The notes beneath the pieces were generated by a model. That model did no database searches. It worked only from the letters and a program-made list of their open reading frames with translations, and was not told the DNA's origin. A DNA stretch of 64,000 bases from an uncultured Clostridia bacterium (GTDB taxonomy: Bacteria > Bacillota > Clostridia > Peptostreptococcales > Anaerovoracaceae): assembly GCA_934234035.1 (NCBI GenBank), contig CAKQHH010000003.1, positions 61,282 to 125,281 of the forward strand. The letters are read 5' to 3'. Every line of letters starts with the position of its first letter. Positions within the stretch are counted from its first letter, which is position 1. A program made the translations under genes and the position numbers. Of the stretch, positions 53,980 to 62,828 are shown piece by piece.

Positions 53980-55027
53980 CCGGACCGAAAATCGGAAGAA
54001 CCCGGGAAGCCGGAAGACTCCGGGGAGTCCAAGGAGCCGGATGGGCGCCGCGGCCGGCGGCCTGGTGCGGGGCTTGTTCCTGTTACTGGTCCTGTCGCTG
54101 GTGGTGTTCTTCCTGTCGCGGGCGTGTCCCGGAGATCCGCTTCGGTCCTGGTACGGGGACGGGGTAGACCGGCTGAGTGCGGCGCAGAAGGCGGCCATGC
54201 GCCGGAACCTGGGACTGGACCGGTCCCTGTGGGTGCAGTACGGCCTGTGGCTTCGGAACCTGTTCCACGGCAGCCTGGGAATCTCCCTGAAATACAAGCG
54301 GCCGGTGACGGCGGTGCTGGGCAGCGTGGCGGGAAACACCGCCATTCTGGGAATCTCGGCATACCTGCTCACCTTCCTGCCGGCTTTCCGGATCGGAAGC
54401 AGCTGCGCCCTGAAAGAGGGCAGCCGAAAGGACCGCCGGCTCTCCCGCATTGCGGTGGTGACGGGAAACATTCCTTCCTTCTTTCTGGGACTGCTGCTGA
54501 TTCTGTTTTTTGCCGTGAAAATCCGGCTCTTCCCCACCGGCGGCGCCTATTCCTACGGCATGGCCCACAGCTTGCCGGATCGCCTGTGGCACCTGGTGCT
54601 TCCATGCACCGTGCTGGTGTTGGAGCACGTGGGCTACTACGGCCTGATGGTGCGGAACCTGCTGGTGGAGGAAACCCGAAAGGACTACGTGTTGCTGCAC
54701 AAATCCCAGGGCATCCCCCGGGAGAAAATCCTCCGAAAATACTGCATGAAGAACATCCTGCCGGGCATGATTCCGGCCATGACCATGGCGGTGCCCCACA
54801 TCCTGGGCGGCACCTACGTGGTGGAGATGGTCTTCGGCTATCCGGGGCTGGGCACCCTGGCCTTCGAAAGCGCCCTGTACAAAGATTTCAACGTGCTGAT
54901 GGCGGTGACTCTGCTCACCGGCGCCCTGGTCATCTTCTGCAACATGCTGGGCGAGGTCCTCAGCGCAACCATCGATCCGAGGATGCGGGACGATGGGGCG
55001 GACTTCCGGGAGGTGGATTATGAATAA
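53972..55027 (+). CDS. ABC transporter permease, DppB/NikB family
   Basis: 351 residues with six membrane helices; the DppB-family start is SRACPGDPLRSWYGDG, and the EAA-like loop is DYVLLHKSQGIPREKIL, followed by KNILPGMIPAMT. The first ~35 residues are a basic, Ser/Arg/Pro-rich extension. Overlaps the HAD gene before it and the second permease after it. Context with larE, larC and larB suggests nickel, or a nickel complex, rather than peptide. Confidence 0.9.
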   Translation: MNSRTENRKNPGSRKTPGSPRSRMGAAAGGLVRGLFLLLVLSLVVFFLSRACPGDPLRSWYGDGVDRLSAAQKAAMRRNLGLDRSLWVQYGLWLRNLFHGSLGISLKYKRPVTAVLGSVAGNTAILGISAYLLTFLPAFRIGSSCALKEGSRKDRRLSRIAVVTGNIPSFFLGLLLILFFAVKIRLFPTGGAYSYGMAHSLPDRLWHLVLPCTVLVLEHVGYYGLMVRNLLVEETRKDYVLLHKSQGIPREKILRKYCMKNILPGMIPAMTMAVPHILGGTYVVEMVFGYPGLGTLAFESALYKDFNVLMAVTLLTGALVIFCNMLGEVLSATIDPRMRDDGADFREVDYE

Positions 55028-55850
55028 AAAAAAGAATCGCCTCGGCCCGGGCGTCCGGCTGAGCATCGCCGTGCTGGCCGTCGTGGGCATCGCCTCGCTG
55101 CTGGCGCCCCTGCTGGCACCTTACGGACCCAACGAAATGGGGGCGGCCATCAACCAAGCCCCTTCGGCAGCGCACCTGTTCGGCACCGATTCCATGGGCC
55201 GGGATCTGCTGAGCCGGATTCTGTACGGCGGACGGGCCAGCCTGTGCATCGGACTGATGGCAGCGGCCATCAGCACCGGCATCGCCATGATCTACGGATC
55301 CCTCAGCGGAATGAGCCGCCGGTGGGTGGACCGGGGACTCATGGGTTTTGCGGACCTGATGCTCAGCGTGCCCCAGATTCTGATCGTGGTATTTCTCCAG
55401 GCGATTTGCGGAAAATCCGGATACCTGTCCCTGGCCCTCTCCATCGGCGTGACGGGCTGGATGGCCATGGCCCGGATCATCCGAAACGAAGTGCGGCGAA
55501 TTCGGGAGACGGATTACGTCACCGCGGCCCGGATGATGGGCGGCAGCTTCGGGTACATCCTTCGGAAGCACCTGCTGCCGGGCTTTCTGCCGGCGGTGCT
55601 GTACGCGGCGGTGAGCAGCATCGGCGCGGCCATGATGACGGAGGCCACATTGAGCTTTATGGGACTGGGACTCCCGGTGGCGGAGGTGTCCTGGGGCAGC
55701 CTGCTGTCCGACTCCCAGAATGCACTGCTCACCGGCAGCTGGTGGATTATCCTGATTCCCGGCATCGTGCTGATCGGAACGCTAATCGCCATCGCGGCGC
55801 TGGGGGAACAGGTGCGGAAGGGGAACACCCGGTTGCACAGCAATTTATAA
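55020..55850 (+). CDS. ABC transporter permease, DppC/NikC family
   Basis: 276 residues, six membrane helices. FGTDSMGRDLLSRILYGGR is the family signature, and the EAA loop is DYVTAARMMGGSFGYILRKH (in part). GGAGG precedes the ATG at 55020, which overlaps the previous stop. It forms the channel with the DppB-type subunit. Confidence 0.92.
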   Translation: MNKKKNRLGPGVRLSIAVLAVVGIASLLAPLLAPYGPNEMGAAINQAPSAAHLFGTDSMGRDLLSRILYGGRASLCIGLMAAAISTGIAMIYGSLSGMSRRWVDRGLMGFADLMLSVPQILIVVFLQAICGKSGYLSLALSIGVTGWMAMARIIRNEVRRIRETDYVTAARMMGGSFGYILRKHLLPGFLPAVLYAAVSSIGAAMMTEATLSFMGLGLPVAEVSWGSLLSDSQNALLTGSWWIILIPGIVLIGTLIAIAALGEQVRKGNTRLHSNL

Positions 55851-55918
55851 GTCATGCTAGGGAAAAAACGGGAAAAGAGATTGGCGTTATTTCTGCATAA
55901 GCGAAAGGTAGAAACAAG

Positions 55919-57481
55919 ATGAAAAATATTTCTAAGAAGTGGAAGCGAATTCTGCCGGCCATGCTGCTGGTTCTTGCGCTGGCCCTCCTGGCGGGGTGCG
56001 GCGGCGAGGCGAAGCCGGATGGCGACACCATGGTGTACGGCAGTCAGGACTATACCGCCATTAACCCGGCATTGTACGAGCACGGGGAAATCAACCTGCT
56101 TATTTTTGCCGGATTGACGGCCCACGATGCGGACAACAACGTGGTTCCGGGACTGGCGGAGAAGTGGAGCTACGACAAGGGCACCAAAACCTGGACCTTC
56201 CGCTTGCGGAAAGACCTGACCTTCCACGACGGCGAACCTCTGACCTCAGCGGACGTGAAGTTCACCCTGGAATCCATCTTGGACGAGAAGAACGGATCGG
56301 AAATCGTGTCCAACTACGCGGACATACAGAAGATTTCCTGCCCGGATGCCCGCACGGTGAAAATTCAGCTGAAGGAAGAGAACGTGGGATTCCCGGAATA
56401 CATGACCATCGGCATTCTGCCGAAGCATCTCCTGGAGGGCAAGGACATTACTACCGACGAGTTCAATCAGAAGCCGGTGGGCGCCGGCCCGTACAAGCTG
56501 ACGGATTGGGACGAGGGACAGAGCATCACCCTGGAGCGGTTTGACGGTTATTATGCCGGAAAAGCCAACATTCCGAAAATTATTTTTAAAATCGTACCGG
56601 ACAGCGCCACCCGCCTCCTGCAGCTGGAATCCGGGGACCTGGACATGGCACAGCTGACGCCGAAGGACGGCAAAGCCCTGATGAAAAAGGATTCGGACTG
56701 CAGCGTGTACGAGATGGACACCGCGGATTACCGGGCGATTGCGTATAATTTTGCGGGCAGCAAGCTGTTCAAGAAGTATCCGGAGCTGGCGAACATCCTC
56801 AGCTACGGCATCGACCGGCAGGTGATTCTGAAGAGCGTGCTTCTGGGCGAGGGGGAGATTGCCTACTCTCCGATTCAGAAGAATCCGTTCAACGACAGCA
56901 GCATCGAGAAGTTCAATTACGACCCGGCGAAGATGAAATCCCTGCTGGAGCAGGACGGCTGGAAGAAGAACAAGGACGGTTGGTACGAGAAGGACGGCAC
57001 GGAGCTGAAGTTCACCATCGCCGCCATGTCCGACGATCAGGTGCGGGTGGATATGGCCAACATGTGCGCGGAGCAGCTGAAGAAGGAAGGCATCCATGCC
57101 ACGGCGGAGAACCGGAAGGAGCTGGATTGGGCCGGTCAGGATGCCTGCATCATCGGATGGGGAAGCCCGTTTGACGCGGACGACCATACCTACAAGGTGT
57201 TCACCACCGGTGCGGGGGACAACTACACCGGATACGCCAATGCCGATGTGGACCGGGCCCTGGAAGCGGCGCGCTCCACCGACGACAACAGCCTGCGGAA
57301 GCAGTACTACAGCAGCTTCCTCCACAGCATGATCGAGCAGATGCCGTACACCTACATCGCCTACATCAAGGCCAACTACGGCGTGAACAAGGCGGTAAAA
57401 GGCGTGGACAAGAACGTGGTACTGGGCCATCACGGTGTGGGAATTTTCTGGAACGTAGCGGATTGGAAACTGGAACGATAG
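55919..57481 (+). CDS. ABC transporter substrate-binding lipoprotein (family 5)
   Basis: 520 residues. Signal peptide with lipobox LLAGC near residue 25. The SBP family 5 pattern is present: LAEKWSYDKGTKTWTFRLRK (in part) and LTFHDGEPLTSADVKFTLES (in part). The family carries peptides, nickel chelates or other ligands; NikA-type binding is suggested only by the lar genes downstream. It lies between the permease genes and the ATPase gene. Confidence 0.9.
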   Translation: MKNISKKWKRILPAMLLVLALALLAGCGGEAKPDGDTMVYGSQDYTAINPALYEHGEINLLIFAGLTAHDADNNVVPGLAEKWSYDKGTKTWTFRLRKDLTFHDGEPLTSADVKFTLESILDEKNGSEIVSNYADIQKISCPDARTVKIQLKEENVGFPEYMTIGILPKHLLEGKDITTDEFNQKPVGAGPYKLTDWDEGQSITLERFDGYYAGKANIPKIIFKIVPDSATRLLQLESGDLDMAQLTPKDGKALMKKDSDCSVYEMDTADYRAIAYNFAGSKLFKKYPELANILSYGIDRQVILKSVLLGEGEIAYSPIQKNPFNDSSIEKFNYDPAKMKSLLEQDGWKKNKDGWYEKDGTELKFTIAAMSDDQVRVDMANMCAEQLKKEGIHATAENRKELDWAGQDACIIGWGSPFDADDHTYKVFTTGAGDNYTGYANADVDRALEAARSTDDNSLRKQYYSSFLHSMIEQMPYTYIAYIKANYGVNKAVKGVDKNVVLGHHGVGIFWNVADWKLER

Positions 57482-57484
57482 AAG

Positions 57485-59008
57485 ATGATGAAGAATTGCG
57501 GCAGCAAGGGAGAATGGAATACGGGCAAAAATAAAAGCGTTCTGAAGGTGGAGGATTTCCGGCTTTGCTTTAACGGTCGCTTTGGCACGGTGCATGCGGT
57601 GCGGGATGCCAACCTGGAAGTTCACGCGGGCGAGATTGTGGCCCTGGTGGGCGAATCCGGCTGCGGCAAAACCGCACTGTGCCGGGCCATCCTGATGCTT
57701 CACTCCGCTCACGCCCGGTACCTGTCCGGCAGAATTCTCCTGGACGGCCGGGATGTGCGGACCTGCAGCGAAAGGGAAATGGAGCAGATTCGGGGAAAAG
57801 CGGCGTCGCTGGTATTCCAGAACCCCCTGAGCTCCCTGAATCCGGTGTACCGAATCCGGGAACAGATGGAAGAACCCATGCGCCGGCATCTTGACATGAA
57901 GGAGGCCGAAGCGTTGGAAGCCCGCTGCCGGGAGCTTCTCCTGGAAATGGGCCTGGAGGAGCCGGAGGAGATTCTGGAAAAATATCCCCATCAGCTTTCC
58001 GGCGGGCAGCGCCAGCGAGTGGCGGCAGCCATCGCGCTGGCGGGAGATCCGTCCCTGATTATTGCCGATGAGCCCACCACCGCATTGGACCCGGAAACCG
58101 CGAAGATGGTGACGGGACTCCTTCGCCGGGTGACGGACGAGAAGCAGAAGGGCATCCTCTTTGTGACCCACGACCTGGCGGTGGCGGCGGAACTGGCAGA
58201 CCGGGTGCTGGTGATGAAGGATGGGGAAATCCTGGAGCAGGGAACCACGGAAGATATTTTTGCCCGGCCGAAGGACGCCTATACGAAGAAGCTGGTGCGG
58301 TGCGCGGAGTGGGTGCGGGGCGAAGCCCCGTCCCGGAATTTAGCGCCGGAACCGGAGCCGGAGCAGAAGCTGCTGGCATCGGTGCGCCACCTGAAGGTGC
58401 GGTACCCCGGAGCCCCAAAGCCGGCGCTGAGGGACTGCAGCCTGGACATCCGGAAAGGGGAGATCCTGGGCCTGATCGGCGAGTCGGGCTGCGGCAAATC
58501 CACCTTGGCCAAGGTGCTTTGCGGCATGCTGAAACCTTCCGCCGGGGAGGTGGAATTCTTCCTCCCGGTGAAACCCGTCCTGATATTCCAGGATTCCGTG
58601 GCCTCCTTCAACGAGCGGATGACCCTGGGCGAAATCATCCAGGAGCCGCTGGTCATCGGGAAAGTGCCCCCGGCGCGGCGAAAAGAAAAGCTCCGGGAAC
58701 TGACAGAACAGGTGGAGCTGGAGGAGGCATTGCTGGACCGGTATCCCTATGAGGTTTCCGGGGGTCAGCGGCAGCGGGCGGCCATCGCCCGAGGGCTGGC
58801 CATGGACCCGGAATTCCTGATTGCGGATGAGCCGGTGTCCTCCTTGGACGCCCCGGTACAGATGGAAATCCTTCGGCTGCTGAAGCAGCTTCGGGACCGG
58901 CGCAATCTGACCCTGCTGATCATCTCCCACGACATTCCCATGGTGGAGCATATCAGCGACCGGATCATTCGGCTGGAAAAGGAAGGACCTAGAGATGAAT
59001 TCAAATAA
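57485..59008 (+). CDS. Fused double ABC ATPase (DppD-DppF/NikDE type)
   Basis: 507 residues holding both nucleotide-binding domains that are normally separate proteins. Domain 1: GESGCGKTALCR, LSGGQRQRVAAA, LIIADEPTTALD. Domain 2 from about residue 295: GESGCGKSTLAK, VSGGQRQRAAIA, FLIADEPVSSLD. Domain 2 is compact, with a short region between Walker A and the Q-loop. The start is three bases after the lipoprotein stop. It overlaps larE by 14 bases, tying transporter and cofactor genes together. Confidence 0.92.
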   Translation: MMKNCGSKGEWNTGKNKSVLKVEDFRLCFNGRFGTVHAVRDANLEVHAGEIVALVGESGCGKTALCRAILMLHSAHARYLSGRILLDGRDVRTCSEREMEQIRGKAASLVFQNPLSSLNPVYRIREQMEEPMRRHLDMKEAEALEARCRELLLEMGLEEPEEILEKYPHQLSGGQRQRVAAAIALAGDPSLIIADEPTTALDPETAKMVTGLLRRVTDEKQKGILFVTHDLAVAAELADRVLVMKDGEILEQGTTEDIFARPKDAYTKKLVRCAEWVRGEAPSRNLAPEPEPEQKLLASVRHLKVRYPGAPKPALRDCSLDIRKGEILGLIGESGCGKSTLAKVLCGMLKPSAGEVEFFLPVKPVLIFQDSVASFNERMTLGEIIQEPLVIGKVPPARRKEKLRELTEQVELEEALLDRYPYEVSGGQRQRAAIARGLAMDPEFLIADEPVSSLDAPVQMEILRLLKQLRDRRNLTLLIISHDIPMVEHISDRIIRLEKEGPRDEFK

Positions 59009-59837
59009 GTTACAAGAAAAGGAAGCGCGGCTGCGGGAGAACCTGCGGAACCTGGGCGCCCTGGCGGTGGCGTTTTCCGGCGGGGTGGATTCCACCTTTC
59101 TGCTGAAGGTCGCCCATGAAGAGCTGGGGGACCGGCTGCTGGCGGTGACCGCAAAGGGCAGCGTGTTCTCGGGACGGGACCTGTCCCAGGGAATGGAATT
59201 CTGCCGGCAGGAGGGCATCCGCCAGGAAATCGTGGAGATGAACGAGCTGGAGATTCCCGGCTTTTCGGACAATCCGCCGGACCGCTGTTATATTTGCAAA
59301 AAAACAATTTTCCAAAGCCTGCTGGAAACGGCGGCAAGTCACGGCATCCCTCACGTGGCCGAGGGAAGCAACATGGACGACCTGGGGGATTACCGGCCGG
59401 GACTCCGCGCCCTTCGGGAGCTGCAGGTGCTGAGCCCTCTGAAAGAGGCGGGCCTATATAAGGAAGAGATTCGGCAGCTTTCTCGGAAACTGCACCTTCC
59501 CACCTGGGATAAACCTTCCGCCGCCTGCCTGGCCTCCCGCTTCGCCTACGGCGAACGGATTACCCGGGAAAAACTCCGCATGGTGGAGCAGGCGGAGAAT
59601 TTCCTGGCGGATCAAGGCTTCCGGCAGGTTCGAGTGCGCATCCACGGGGCCGATTTGGCCCGACTGGAGGTGGCGCCGGAACAGCGGGAAAAGCTGCTGT
59701 CCCTGGGGGACTCGGTAACGGAAGCCCTTCGGCAAATTGGTTTTACCTACGTCACCATGGACCTGAAGGGGTACCGCACGGGAAGCATGAACGAAATTCT
59801 GAAGGATGAGGAGAAGAAGGGAGTCATCAATGGATAG
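58995..59837 (+). CDS. larE: LarE, ATP-dependent sulfur transferase for the nickel-pincer cofactor
   Basis: 280 residues. PP-loop SGGVDSTFLL binds ATP. DRCYICKKTIF and SAACLASRFAYGE carry the conserved cysteines; three cysteines in these positions could hold an Fe-S cluster, as proposed for some LarE proteins, instead of one sacrificial cysteine. LarE activates the carboxylates of the pyridinium intermediate and inserts sulfur. Together with larC and larB it defines nickel-pincer nucleotide synthesis, used by lactate racemase and related enzymes. No larA is in the window. Confidence 0.93.
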   Translation: MNSNKLQEKEARLRENLRNLGALAVAFSGGVDSTFLLKVAHEELGDRLLAVTAKGSVFSGRDLSQGMEFCRQEGIRQEIVEMNELEIPGFSDNPPDRCYICKKTIFQSLLETAASHGIPHVAEGSNMDDLGDYRPGLRALRELQVLSPLKEAGLYKEEIRQLSRKLHLPTWDKPSAACLASRFAYGERITREKLRMVEQAENFLADQGFRQVRVRIHGADLARLEVAPEQREKLLSLGDSVTEALRQIGFTYVTMDLKGYRTGSMNEILKDEEKKGVING

Positions 59838-61191
59838 AACGTTGTACTTGGAATGCGAAAGCGGAATCAGCGGAGACATGTCGGTAGCCATGCTCCTGGA
59901 CTTGGGAGCGGACCGGGAGGTTCTGGCAGAGGCCCTGAAATCCCTGCCGCTGCAGGGGTATGAGACTCGGATTTCCCGGGTGAACCGGAACGGTATCGAT
60001 TGCTGCGACTTCGATGTGGTGTTGGAGGAGGAGAACCACGACCACGACATGGAGTACCTGTACGGGGAGGGGGAAGGCCATTCCCATGTCCACGAACATG
60101 AGCATGCGCACGAGCACAGTTATGACCATTCCCATGAGCACGATCATGGGCACACACATGATCATGAACACGCGCACGAGCATTCCCATGACGAGGATCC
60201 CGCTCATGCCCACCATCATTCCCACACCCACGTTCATCGTCACCTGGCGGAAATCAATCGGATCATCGACGCCGGCAATCTGACCGACGGCGCCAATGCC
60301 CTGGCCAAAAAAATCTTCCGCATCATCGCGGAGGCGGAGAGCCGGGCCCACAACCTGCCTTTGGAGAAGGTGGGCTTCCACGAGGTGGGAGCGGTGGACT
60401 CCATCGTGGACATCGTGGCTTTCGCCGTGTGCTTCGATAACCTGGGCATCCGCCGGGTGCTGGTGCCAAAACTCTGCGAGGGCACCGGGGTGGTTCGCTG
60501 CCAGCACGGGATTCTTCCGGTTCCGGTTCCGGCGGTGACCAACATCCTGGAGAGCTCCGGGATTCCGATGGAAATCCTGCCGTACAAGGGAGAATTCGTC
60601 ACTCCCACCGGCGCGGCCATCGTAAAAGCAGTTCGTACCGGCGGCGGTTTTCCGGCGGGCTGCACCATCGCCCGCACCGGAATGGGTGCCGGCAAGCGGC
60701 AGACGGAGCGGGCCAACGTCCTTCGGGGCATGCTGCTGGAATCCGCGGATGAAGCGTCGGATTCCGTGTGGAAGTTGGAGACGGATATCGACGACACCAC
60801 GGGAGAAGTGCTGGGCTACACCTTGGAGCGCCTGCTGGAGGCGGGAGCCAAGGATGCCCACTACCTTCCGTGTTTCATGAAAAAGAACCGGCCGGCGTGG
60901 CAGCTCCAGGTGATCTGCGATGAGGAACACCGGCCGGCGCTGGAGCGCATCCTCTTCCGGGAAACCACCACCATTGGCATCCGGCGCGTCCGAATGGAGC
61001 GAAGCATCCTGAAGCGGCAGACCGGAAACGCCGAGACCCCCTTCGGAAATGTGAGCATTAAAATCTGCCGGAGCGGGGATGAAACGTATTTTTACCCGGA
61101 ATATGAGGACGTGGCGGCGATTGCCCGGGAGAAGGACGTTCCTTTCCAGGAGGTGTACCGGGCGGCGCAGCAGGCGGCGCGAGAGTTGTAA
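59830..61191 (+). CDS. larC: LarC, nickel insertion protein
   Basis: 453 residues in one unbroken frame, unlike the frameshifted larC1/larC2 arrangement known in lactobacilli. N-terminal ECESGISGDM; a very histidine-rich segment near residues 80-140 (repeats of HEHAHEHSHDH type) that should bind nickel; EVGAVDSIVDIV; and the C-terminal domain with TDIDDTTGE. LarC is a CTP-dependent cyclometallase that puts nickel into the pincer nucleotide. GGGAG precedes the ATG at 59830, eight bases inside larE. GGAGG directly after its stop is probably the displaced ribosome site of larB. Confidence 0.95.
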   Translation: MDRTLYLECESGISGDMSVAMLLDLGADREVLAEALKSLPLQGYETRISRVNRNGIDCCDFDVVLEEENHDHDMEYLYGEGEGHSHVHEHEHAHEHSYDHSHEHDHGHTHDHEHAHEHSHDEDPAHAHHHSHTHVHRHLAEINRIIDAGNLTDGANALAKKIFRIIAEAESRAHNLPLEKVGFHEVGAVDSIVDIVAFAVCFDNLGIRRVLVPKLCEGTGVVRCQHGILPVPVPAVTNILESSGIPMEILPYKGEFVTPTGAAIVKAVRTGGGFPAGCTIARTGMGAGKRQTERANVLRGMLLESADEASDSVWKLETDIDDTTGEVLGYTLERLLEAGAKDAHYLPCFMKKNRPAWQLQVICDEEHRPALERILFRETTTIGIRRVRMERSILKRQTGNAETPFGNVSIKICRSGDETYFYPEYEDVAAIAREKDVPFQEVYRAAQQAAREL

Positions 61192-61269
61192 GGAGGAAAA
61201 CATAAGCAACTGAATATATTGACTATTGTGATTAAATGTGTTTAAACACACCCAAAGGAGAGTATTAAA

Positions 61270-61421
61270 ATGAACACATCAAATATCACAAATTATAAAC
61301 CCAAAAGTGTTGCCGAACTTTTGGGATATCTGTTAAGACATTACAACGTTGAGACAGAGAAGGAATTTTAAAGGCAAACCGAACTCCAACTAATAGGCAT
61401 TATTACACTTATGATTTGTAG
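61270..61421 (+). pseudogene. tnpA: Remnant of IS607 tnpA (serine recombinase, MerR-like N-terminus)
   Basis: The ATG at 61270 begins MNTSNITNYKPKSVAELLG and stops early. In another frame the reading continues as GISVKTLQR, a TGA in place of the expected Trp codon, then DREGILKANRTPTNRHYYTY (in part) and a stop. This is the MerR-like DNA-binding start of IS607 TnpA with one frameshift, one Trp-to-stop change, and the whole recombinase domain deleted. The element cannot supply its own recombinase. Confidence 0.82.
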
Positions 61422-61462
61422 GCTGTATAGACTTCGTAAGTATAAAAAACAAATAGAAAGGG

Positions 61463-62626
61463 ATGAGGGGATTGCTAAAGAGCTTCAAGACAGAAATAAA
61501 TCCGTCAGAAGAGCAGAAAGTCAAGATTCGCAAAACGATAGGAACTTGTAGATTTATCTATAACTTCTATCTTGCTCATAATAAGGAGCTTCATGAAAAT
61601 GGGAAAAAGTTTATGAGCAGCAACAAATTTAGAGTCTGGCTTAACAATGAGTATGTTCCGAAGCATCCGGAATATTCTTGGATCAAGGAAGCTTATTCAA
61701 AAGCGGTAACACAGGCAGTAAATAACGGACAAACCGCATTTACGAGATTCTTTAATCACAAGAGCGCCTTTCCAAGGTTTAAAAAGAAAGGCAAATCTGA
61801 TGTAAAAATGTATTTCGTAAAGAATAATCCGAAAGATTGTCGTTGTGAAAGACACAGAATCAATATTCCGTCACTTGGTTGGGTTCGCATCAAAGAAAAA
61901 GGATATATTCCCACAACAAAAGATGGATACGTAATTAAAAGCGGTCATGTCTCAATAAAAGCGGACAGATACTATGTTTCAGTTCTTATAGAAATCCCGG
62001 ATAACAGGATAGCCAATAATTCCAATGAAGGAATTGGCATAGACCTTGGATTAAAGGATTTCGCCGTTGTTTCCAATGGTACAAGTTATAAGAACATTAA
62101 CAAATCCGCAAAATTAAAGAAACTGGAAAAACAACTCATTCGAGAACAGAGAAGTCTTTCTCGAAAGTATGAAAATGTAAAGAAAGGAGGGCCCACTCAA
62201 AGAGCGAATATACAAAAACAAAGGCTTAAGGTACAGAAACTTCATCATAGAATTGACAATATTCGTACTGATTACATCAATAAAACAATCGCAGAGATAG
62301 TGAAAACCAAACCATCTTATATAACGATTGAAGATTTAAATGTATTAGGAATGATGAAGAACAAACATCTTTCAAAGGCAGTTGCTTCGCAGAAGTTTTA
62401 TGAATTTAGAACAAAGCTTCAAGCTAAATGTAACGAAAACGGCATTGAACTTCGAGTTGCAGACAGATGGTTTCCATCATCGAAAACCTGCCATTGCTGC
62501 GGCGCTATCAAAAAAGATTTAAAGCTTTCAGACAGAACCTTCACATGTGACTGCGGTTATATCGAAGACAGAGATTTCAATGCTGCACTTAATTTGAGAG
62601 ATGCTACGACTTACGAAGTTGCATAA
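61463..62626 (+). CDS. tnpB: TnpB RNA-guided nuclease
   Basis: 387 residues, full length. RuvC residues appear intact: Asp194 in GIDLGLKDFA, Glu290 in ITIEDLNVLG and Asp371 in EDRDFNAALNL. The zinc finger CHCC...CDCG is complete. TnpB is the RNA-guided endonuclease of IS200/IS605 and IS607 elements, cutting targets that match its omega RNA guide and helping retain the element. It survives intact although tnpA is destroyed. Codon use is much more AT-rich than in the flanking lar genes. Confidence 0.93.
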   Translation: MRGLLKSFKTEINPSEEQKVKIRKTIGTCRFIYNFYLAHNKELHENGKKFMSSNKFRVWLNNEYVPKHPEYSWIKEAYSKAVTQAVNNGQTAFTRFFNHKSAFPRFKKKGKSDVKMYFVKNNPKDCRCERHRINIPSLGWVRIKEKGYIPTTKDGYVIKSGHVSIKADRYYVSVLIEIPDNRIANNSNEGIGIDLGLKDFAVVSNGTSYKNINKSAKLKKLEKQLIREQRSLSRKYENVKKGGPTQRANIQKQRLKVQKLHHRIDNIRTDYINKTIAEIVKTKPSYITIEDLNVLGMMKNKHLSKAVASQKFYEFRTKLQAKCNENGIELRVADRWFPSSKTCHCCGAIKKDLKLSDRTFTCDCGYIEDRDFNAALNLRDATTYEVA

Positions 62627-62828
62627 ATAAAAGCAAACGTAGGTATGTACCGAAGGCTATTTCGGGAATTTACGACTATGGAGTGTACAAGAACTTGTGA
62701 GTAGATATGATTTTGGTCAATCCAAAGCATACACGATGAAGTAGTAAGTAATGTTCGTGAGAACTTACATTATCTCGATGTGAGTATTTTTAATCATATT
62801 TTGAGTGGCAGAGCGGTATGGATATTCA
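62590..62828 (+). ncRNA. Candidate omega RNA of TnpB with guide reading into larB
   Basis: TnpB omega RNAs run from the 3' end of tnpB to the right end of the element and use the adjoining host bases as guide. Here about 180 non-coding bases follow the tnpB stop, with a stem GTAAGT/ACTTAC enclosing GTTC/GAAC (62744-62769 region). The guide would begin at about 62808, GCAGAGCGGTATGGATATTC. RNA ends are inferred. Confidence 0.5.

Larger units (their letters stand above)
61196..62807 (+). mobile_element. IS607-type element with tnpB, inserted between larC and larB
   Basis: AT-rich 1.6-kb block in GC-rich surroundings. It contains a 14-base palindrome TGTGTTTAAACACA near the left end (61237-61250), a decayed tnpA, an intact tnpB and a structured 3' tail. 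The ends are inferred from the family's GG target rule: left junction GGAG|G after 61195, right junction G|GCAGAG after 62807. Removing 61196-62807 restores GGAGG, nine bases, ATG in front of larB. No terminal repeats or target duplication, as expected for a serine-recombinase element. Confidence 0.75.

Noticed and set aside
51985..54537. Very long minus-strand open frame (about 850 codons)
   Set aside because: It lies opposite hflX, the HAD gene and an ABC permease gene, all well-supported families. GC-rich third positions create such antisense frames throughout the window.
59830..61191. Programmed frameshift splitting larC into larC1 and larC2
   Set aside because: The frame is continuous from the N-terminal ESGISGDM region through the His-rich segment to the C-terminal domain.
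61343..61421. Second selenocysteine UGA in the tnpA remnant
   Set aside because: The TGA replaces a conserved Trp codon, the frame is also shifted upstream, and the rest of the gene is missing. This is pseudogene decay.
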